A DNA stretch of 10,188 bases from NCBI GenBank assembly GCA_016870235.1, contig VGCB01000043.1, forward strand, positions 1 to 10,188, given 5' to 3'. Below the pieces are notes generated by a model that did no database searches, was not told where the DNA came from, and saw only the letters and a list, made by a program, of their open reading frames with translations. The position numbers and the translations under genes were made by a program. Positions 6,319-10,188 of the stretch are shown here, in pieces (the stretch's first letter is position 1; each line of letters opens with the position of its first letter). The stretch is from Actinomycetota bacterium (lineage in GTDB: Bacteria > Actinomycetota > Thermoleophilia > Gaiellales > Gaiellaceae).

Positions 6319-7227
6319 GTGAGCAGGCCCGGGCTCGAAGGGGGAGCGGCACTCGTCGACGGCGAGGTCGTGCCGATCGCGTCCGCACGGATCCCGATCC
6401 TCGACTTCGGCTTCACCCGCTCGGACTGCACGTACGACGTCGTCGCCGTGTGGGAGGGGGCGTTCTTCCGGCTCGACGACCACCTCGACCGCTTCGAGCG
6501 GAGCTGTCGCGCGCTGCACCTCTCGCTGCCGCACACGCGCGAGGAGATCGTCGCGATCCTGATGGAGCTGATCCGGGCGACCGGGCTGCGCGAGGCGTAC
6601 GTCGAGGTCATCTGCACCCGCGGCGTCCCGCCGGCCGGGGTGCGCGACCCTCGACAGTTCGTCAACCGGTTCTACGCCTTCGCGATCCCGTACGTGTGGA
6701 TCCTCCGCCCGGAGGAAGGCGAGCGAGGCATGGACGCGATCGTCTCCCGCGTCGTGCAGCGGATCGCGCCGACCTCCGTCGATCCCCGCGTCAAGAACTT
6801 CCACTGGGGCGACCTGACGCGCGCGATGTACGAGGCGTTCGACCGCGACGCGCGCTACCCGATCCTGCTCGACGCCCGGGGCTCTGTCACCGAGGGGCCG
6901 GGGTTCAACGTCTTCGCGCTCGTCGACGGCGCGCTGCTGACGCCTGCCGCGGGCGTGCTCGAGGGGATCACCCGGAAGACGGTGCTCGAGCTCGCGGCGC
7001 GCGAGGGGATCGAGACGGCCGTCGTCGACCTCCGCGAGGAGCAGCTTCGCTCGGCGGCGGAGATCTTCGCCAGCTCGACGGCCGGCGGGATCATGCCGGT
7101 GACGACGCTCGACGGCGCGGCGGTCGGCGCCGGCGGCGTCGGGCCGGTGACGGAGCTGATCCGGACGCGCTACTGGGAGGCGCACTCGGACCCCGCGTAC
7201 GCGACGCCGGTCGACTACGACGCCTGA
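6319..7227 (+). CDS. Class IV (fold-type IV) PLP transaminase, (R)-amine transaminase-like
   Basis: This 302-residue cytosolic PLP enzyme moves an amino group between an amine or amino acid and a keto acid. The catalytic lysine is Lys159 (VKNFHWGDL). Glu192 (VTEGPGFNVFALVDG) should bind the pyridine nitrogen, and GITRK (216-220) the phosphate. The N-terminal half has FGFTRSDCTYDVVAVW and FFRLDDHLDRF. The strand that carries Tyr-x-Arg in branched-chain enzymes reads Tyr94-Val-Glu-Val here. With KNFHWGDL, the AIPYVW segment, the TTAGG-like STAGGIMP and the TPVDY tail, it resembles characterised (R)-selective amine:pyruvate transaminases, as recalled from their sequences, but lacks about 30-40 residues of their N-terminal extension. 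The frame opens at TTG 6304; GTG 6319 is preferred because of the TATCGT element. A branched-chain or D-amino acid aminotransferase remains possible. Its tail overlaps the convergent MFS gene by 13 bases. Confidence 0.85.
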   Translation: MSRPGLEGGAALVDGEVVPIASARIPILDFGFTRSDCTYDVVAVWEGAFFRLDDHLDRFERSCRALHLSLPHTREEIVAILMELIRATGLREAYVEVICTRGVPPAGVRDPRQFVNRFYAFAIPYVWILRPEEGERGMDAIVSRVVQRIAPTSVDPRVKNFHWGDLTRAMYEAFDRDARYPILLDARGSVTEGPGFNVFALVDGALLTPAAGVLEGITRKTVLELAAREGIETAVVDLREEQLRSAAEIFASSTAGGIMPVTTLDGAAVGAGGVGPVTELIRTRYWEAHSDPAYATPVDYDA

Positions 7228-8648
7228 GCGTCCGCCCGCCGGCTGCGACTTCGGTCGCGCGAGGTGCCGGGCATCGCGAACGTGGTCAGCAGCGTCACGA
7301 GGAGCGCGATCGCGGAGAGCCCGAAGCCGAGCTCGAAGCTCCCCTCGCTCGGGACGCCGTCCGGCGACAGCGTCGCCGCGACCATCGTCGCCGCCGCCTG
7401 GGCGCCGACGGCGCCGCCGATCAGCCGGAAGAGCGAGTTCATGCCGGTGGCGACGCCCGTCTGCCCGGGCGGGACGGAGGCGACGATCATGCTCGCCATC
7501 GCCGGGAAGCCGAGGCCGAGCCCGAAGCCCATCAGCACCGAGCCCGCGTAGATGTCGTGCGGCGCCCCGTGCCAGAACGTCAGCCAGGTGAACCCGACCA
7601 CCGTCGCCCCGGCGCCGAGCGCGAGCGGCACCCTCCCTCCGAGACGATTCGCGAGGTGCCCGGAGACCGGGCTCGCGAGCAGCATCACGACGTTGCTCGG
7701 CACGAGGTAGAACGCGGCCTGCGAGGCGGAGTCGCCGAAGCCGTACCCGCTCGACACCGGCTGCTGGACGAGCTGCGGCACCAGGACGAACGTGCCGAAG
7801 AGGCCCATCCCGAACGTGAGCGCCGCGAGGTTCGTCGTCCAGACACCGCGGAGCCGCAGCATCCGCATGTCGACGAGGGGCTCGCGGGTGCGGCGCTCGA
7901 TCGCGACCCACGCTGCGAGGAGCGCGGCGGAGCCGCCGAGGAGCCCGAGGACGCGCCAGGAGCCCCAGCCCCACGCGACCCCCTGTGTGATCGCGAGGAG
8001 GAGCGCAAGGAGCCACAGTCCGAGGAGGATCGCGCCCGGGACGTCGATCCGGGCCAGCTCGCGATGCGGTGATTCGGGCACCACGAGGATCGCCCCGACG
8101 AGGCCGATCGCGACGATTGCCGCCGGCAGCCAGAACAGCCACTGCAGCGACAGGTTCTCGACGATCAGGCCCGACAAGAGGATGCCTGCGGTACCGCCGA
8201 CGCCGATCGTCGCGGAGATCATCGCCAGGCCGGAGTGGAGACGCTCGGGCGGCAGCTCGTCTCGCACGATCGCGAAGGAGACGGGGAAGACGGCGCCACC
8301 GAGTCCCTGGACGACCCGGCCCGCGACCATGCCCTCGATCGAGCCGGAGAGCGCGGAGACGACGAGCCCGCAGAGGATGAGCGTCAGGCAGAGGATGAGG
8401 ATCCGTCGCTTGCCGAGCATGTCGCCGAGCCGGCCGAGCACGGGCACCGCGATCACCGACGTGAGCATGAAACCGGTCATGAGCCAGGCCGCGGCGGCCG
8501 GGGTCGTCTCGAGGATCAGCTGCGCATCGCGAAGGACAGGAGCCACGATCGCCTGCAGCAGCGAGTGCGAGAGGCAGGCGAGGCCGAGGACGGCGAAGAC
8601 GAGCCTCGGCCGGCGGCCGCGACCGGCCATCGTTCTCACTACGGGCAC
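7215..8648 (-). CDS. MFS transporter, DHA2-like exporter (paralogue of the broken MFS gene)
   Basis: This 477-residue major facilitator protein has a first helix with HSLLQAIVAPVL, motif A GRLGDMLGKRR (about 72-82), a proline/glycine-rich helix region (VVQGLGGAVFPVSF) and the length of 14-helix DHA2 exporters. It is a close relative of the disrupted gene at 2785-4171: both carry DMRMLRLR..VWTTNL, a SSGYGFG loop and a QTGVATGMN..R..GGA.GAQ segment. The shared order suggests duplication. The GTG start at 8648 follows a TACGGT -10 by seven bases; ATG 8630 is the alternative and would drop six residues. Its C-terminus is basic (SRDRSRSRR). It overlaps the transaminase gene tail to tail by 13 bases. 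No dedicated regulator lies next to it. The substrate is unknown; drug or metabolite export is the family expectation. Confidence 0.9.
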   Translation of the reverse strand: MPVVRTMAGRGRRPRLVFAVLGLACLSHSLLQAIVAPVLRDAQLILETTPAAAAWLMTGFMLTSVIAVPVLGRLGDMLGKRRILILCLTLILCGLVVSALSGSIEGMVAGRVVQGLGGAVFPVSFAIVRDELPPERLHSGLAMISATIGVGGTAGILLSGLIVENLSLQWLFWLPAAIVAIGLVGAILVVPESPHRELARIDVPGAILLGLWLLALLLAITQGVAWGWGSWRVLGLLGGSAALLAAWVAIERRTREPLVDMRMLRLRGVWTTNLAALTFGMGLFGTFVLVPQLVQQPVSSGYGFGDSASQAAFYLVPSNVVMLLASPVSGHLANRLGGRVPLALGAGATVVGFTWLTFWHGAPHDIYAGSVLMGFGLGLGFPAMASMIVASVPPGQTGVATGMNSLFRLIGGAVGAQAAATMVAATLSPDGVPSEGSFELGFGLSAIALLVTLLTTFAMPGTSRDRSRSRRADAQAS

Positions 8649-8718
8649 CGCTCCGACCGTACCACCGACCTCGCCGGGACGGACGATACGGCCGCGACGC
8701 GCGACCGGATCCCCCCGG
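8649..8718. other. Short intergenic region upstream of the third MFS gene
   Basis: This 70-base gap separates the cupin stop from the MFS start on the same strand. It holds the TACGGT -10 and two copies of GGTCGG close to it on the minus strand (within 8652-8671). No clear hairpin terminator is visible, so read-through from the cupin gene is possible. Confidence 0.45.
8656..8661 (-). promoter_or_regulatory. -10 element of the third MFS gene
   Basis: TACGGT reads on the minus strand at 8661-8656, seven bases before GTG 8648. It is the same hexamer as at the TetR promoter (4214-4219). A leaderless transcript from GTG is predicted. The 28-bp operator of the central module is not repeated here. 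Confidence 0.45.
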
Positions 8719-9111
8719 CTACGGCGCCGTGTCGTAGCGGTACTCGACCTCGCCGAAGGCGTCGACGGCGAAGGCGTAGAGGAAGCGCAGCGGCCCCGGC
8801 CCGGTGTTGCGGATCCCGTGACGGGCGTCGCCGGGGATGAAGACGGCAGTGCCTGCGCGTACGTCGTGCTCGGCGTCCTCCATCGTCACCACTCCCTCGC
8901 CGGCGAGCACGTAGTAGAGCTCGGGAGGGCTGTGACGGTGAGGCGCAAGGCGGTCGCCCGGGGCCAGCTCGGCGACGCCTGCGGTGAGCGCCTCGGTCGG
9001 GGTGCGGTCGGCGCTCCAGAGCGTGCGCCACGCGACCCGGCCGTGCACGTCGTCGTCCCAGCCCTCGTCGCAGGGAGCGTCGTGGAGGACGAGCGGGCGG
9101 ACCTCGCTCAC
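8719..9111 (-). CDS. Small single-domain cupin protein
   Basis: This 130-residue protein folds as one cupin barrel. Motif 1 (GDRLAPHRHSPPELYYVLAG, residues 52-71) supplies likely metal ligands His58, His60 and Glu64; motif 2 (GTAVFIPGDARHGIRN, 87-102) supplies His98. All four ligands are present, so it probably binds a divalent metal and could be an enzyme or a small-molecule sensor; the sequence does not say which. The C-terminus ends in an aromatic strand (FGEVEYRYDTAP). GTG 9111 is chosen because it overlaps the upstream dehydrogenase stop as GTGA and sits just before the first conserved residues; the longer open frame to 9324 is arginine-rich antisense-like sequence. The four-base overlap indicates translational coupling and a shared mRNA with the dehydrogenase, so the cupin may act on the same pathway. 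Confidence 0.85.
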   Translation of the reverse strand: MSEVRPLVLHDAPCDEGWDDDVHGRVAWRTLWSADRTPTEALTAGVAELAPGDRLAPHRHSPPELYYVLAGEGVVTMEDAEHDVRAGTAVFIPGDARHGIRNTGPGPLRFLYAFAVDAFGEVEYRYDTAP

Positions 9112-10037
9112 GCGGCCGCCGAGGGATCGAGCGTCGCGGGAAAGCCCTGTGCGCGCAGGTCGGTGCCGAGCGCATCCTCGAGCAGCTTCACGACCTGCGA
9201 CGACCAGGCGCTGCCGCCGTACTGCGCACGGGCACGGATGAAGGTCTGCTCGACGAGGCCCGCGAGCTCGAGCGGCACACCGAGCTCGCGGCCGAGCTCG
9301 TGGGCGAGGTGGAGGTCCTTGCACGCGAGGTCCATCGTGAAGCCGATGTCGTAGCTGCCGTTCAGGATCACCTGGCTCTCGGTCTCGTGGACGAAGCTGT
9401 TGCCCGAGCTCGCTCTGATCGCGGCAAAGGCCGTGGCGAGGTCGAGCCCACCGCGCTTCGCAAGCATCAGCGCCTCGCCGACGGCGACGAGATGGACGAA
9501 GGCGAGCATGTTGGTGATCACCTTGATCACGGAGGCGCTGCCGAGCGGCCCCATGTGCAGGATCTCTCCACCCATTGCCCGGAGCAGCGGCAGCTGGCGC
9601 TCGAAGACGCCGGTCTCACCACCGACGAGGACGGTGATCTCCCCCGCCGCCGCCCTGTGCACGCCTCCCGTGACGGGCGCCTCGAGGCACGCAATCCCCC
9701 GCTCGGCGGCGCGCGCGGCAAGGCCGCGGATCTCGTGCGCGTCGTTCGTGCTCATCTCGATCCACGTGCCCCCCGACCGGAGCCCGGCGAGGACGCCGTC
9801 CTCGCCCGCGACGACCTCTCTCACGGCGGCAGGTGAGGGCAGGCACGTGATCACCGTCTCGGCTGCCTCGGCCGCCTGACGGGGTGAGGGCGCCCATCGC
9901 GCGCCCGCCGACAGCAGCGCCCGGCCCGCCGTGGGATCCCGGTCGTGCACCGTCACCTCGAAGCCCGCGCGGACGACGCTCGCCGCGAGATGCGCTCCGA
10001 GATTCCCGACGCCGATGAATGCGATCCTGCCCGGCAC
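9108..10037 (-). CDS. Beta-hydroxyacid dehydrogenase, 3-hydroxyisobutyrate dehydrogenase-like
   Basis: This 309-residue NAD(P)-dependent oxidoreductase interconverts a beta-hydroxy acid and its semialdehyde or keto form. The Rossmann motif is GVGNLG (9-14). The second strand ends HDR (31-33); the aspartate leans to NAD+, while the adjacent arginine leaves NADP+ open. The substrate-binding region IEMSTN (93-98), EAPVTGG (119-125) and the catalytic lysine in VIKVITNML (Lys172, with Asn176) are intact, as is the C-terminal KDL (240-242). It could act in valine-type catabolism or on tartronate semialdehyde or another acid; the sequence does not settle this. GTG 10037 starts just before the Rossmann strand and follows TACCCT (10053-10048); the frame is open upstream to the window edge (GTG 10142 is possible), so a longer N-terminus is not excluded. 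It is the first gene of a pair with the cupin. Confidence 0.88.
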   Translation of the reverse strand: MPGRIAFIGVGNLGAHLAASVVRAGFEVTVHDRDPTAGRALLSAGARWAPSPRQAAEAAETVITCLPSPAAVREVVAGEDGVLAGLRSGGTWIEMSTNDAHEIRGLAARAAERGIACLEAPVTGGVHRAAAGEITVLVGGETGVFERQLPLLRAMGGEILHMGPLGSASVIKVITNMLAFVHLVAVGEALMLAKRGGLDLATAFAAIRASSGNSFVHETESQVILNGSYDIGFTMDLACKDLHLAHELGRELGVPLELAGLVEQTFIRARAQYGGSAWSSQVVKLLEDALGTDLRAQGFPATLDPSAAA

Positions 10038-10188
10038 CTCGAGGTCGAGGGTATCGGGGGCATCGGCCGAGCGGAGCGACGGACGAACGTCCGGACGCCC
10101 CAGGGCCGCGCATGGACCTGCTCGATCCGCCACCCGCTCCACTGCCCGGCAGTCGGGATCCTCCCGGGCGGCATCGCCGCAGGCTGCG
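10038..10188. other. Upstream region of the dehydrogenase, no clear gene
   Basis: The region holds the possible -10 TACCCT (10053-10048, minus strand). The dehydrogenase frame stays open through it to the window edge, but the residues (Arg/Ala/Asp-rich, with no family resemblance) do not look conserved. It may be leader sequence or the tail of a gene beyond the window. Confidence 0.4.

Noticed and set aside
4410..8072. Over 1200-codon plus-strand frame
   Set aside because: It is a GC-driven open frame shifted against the TetR, MFS and transaminase genes, with Arg/Ala/Pro-rich nonsense residues.
4906..8142. Very long open frame on the minus strand across MFS and transaminase genes
   Set aside because: Its Arg/Asp/Glu/His-rich content mirrors the coding strands. 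It crosses several real genes and has no domain pattern except where it runs into other genes' frames.
8652..8671. Repeated GGTCGG on the minus strand before the third MFS gene
   Set aside because: It is too short and GC-rich to separate from chance, and it does not match the 28-bp operator, so I did not call it an operator.
9112..9324. Longer cupin start upstream of GTG 9111
   Set aside because: The extra residues are antisense-like and arginine-rich, and they would overlap the dehydrogenase by more than 200 bases. The GTGA overlap is the usual operon junction.
1..10188. tRNA, rRNA, CRISPR array, transposase or phage genes
   Set aside because: I looked for cloverleaf-like sequences, regularly spaced repeats, terminal inverted repeats and transposase motifs and found none.

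Overview
This is a GC-rich, gene-dense window with actinobacterial character. GTG starts are common, codons are strongly G/C-ended, promoters are of the TAnnnT type, and several starts look leaderless. The dense runs of regulators, DHA2-type exporters and small-molecule enzymes suit a soil or environmental actinobacterium, possibly of the Thermoleophilia type. The lineage is inference. Positions 1 to about 1080 are visibly less GC-rich than what follows, so this end may have a different history or lie across an assembly join.

Layout. (1) Positions 1-1080: the N-terminal part of a DUF418 membrane protein gene (minus strand, cut by the window edge and frameshifted near position 38), divergent from a TetR-family regulator at 502-1080. 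(2) Positions 1227-2816: an AMP-forming acyl-CoA synthetase (plus), convergent with and overlapping the end of the next gene. (3) Positions 2785-6300: a regulatory module. A TetR-family regulator (4226-4897, plus) is followed two bases later by an MFS exporter (4900-6300, plus). It is divergent from a second MFS exporter gene (2785-4171, minus) that has lost about 15-17 codons and its frame between TM1 and TM2. A 28-bp inverted repeat lies exactly between the two back-to-back -10 elements. (4) Positions 6319-7227: a fold-type IV PLP transaminase that resembles (R)-selective amine transaminases rather than branched-chain aminotransferases. (5) Positions 7215-10037, all minus strand: a beta-hydroxyacid dehydrogenase, a small cupin translationally coupled to it by a GTGA overlap, and a third MFS exporter, paralogous to the broken one, with its own promoter.

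How the genes may work together. The central TetR probably represses itself, the downstream exporter and the divergent exporter through one operator, a classic efflux switch. The transaminase sits 18 bases after the exporter and may be co-expressed with it. The dehydrogenase-cupin pair looks like a small two-gene metabolic operon. Nothing in the sequence proves one pathway linking ligase, transaminase, dehydrogenase and cupin. I see no RNA genes, CRISPR array, insertion sequence or phage feature. The points most worth a second look are the shared operator with paired leaderless promoters, the microhomology-like deletion in the first MFS gene, and the (R)-amine-transaminase-like enzyme.
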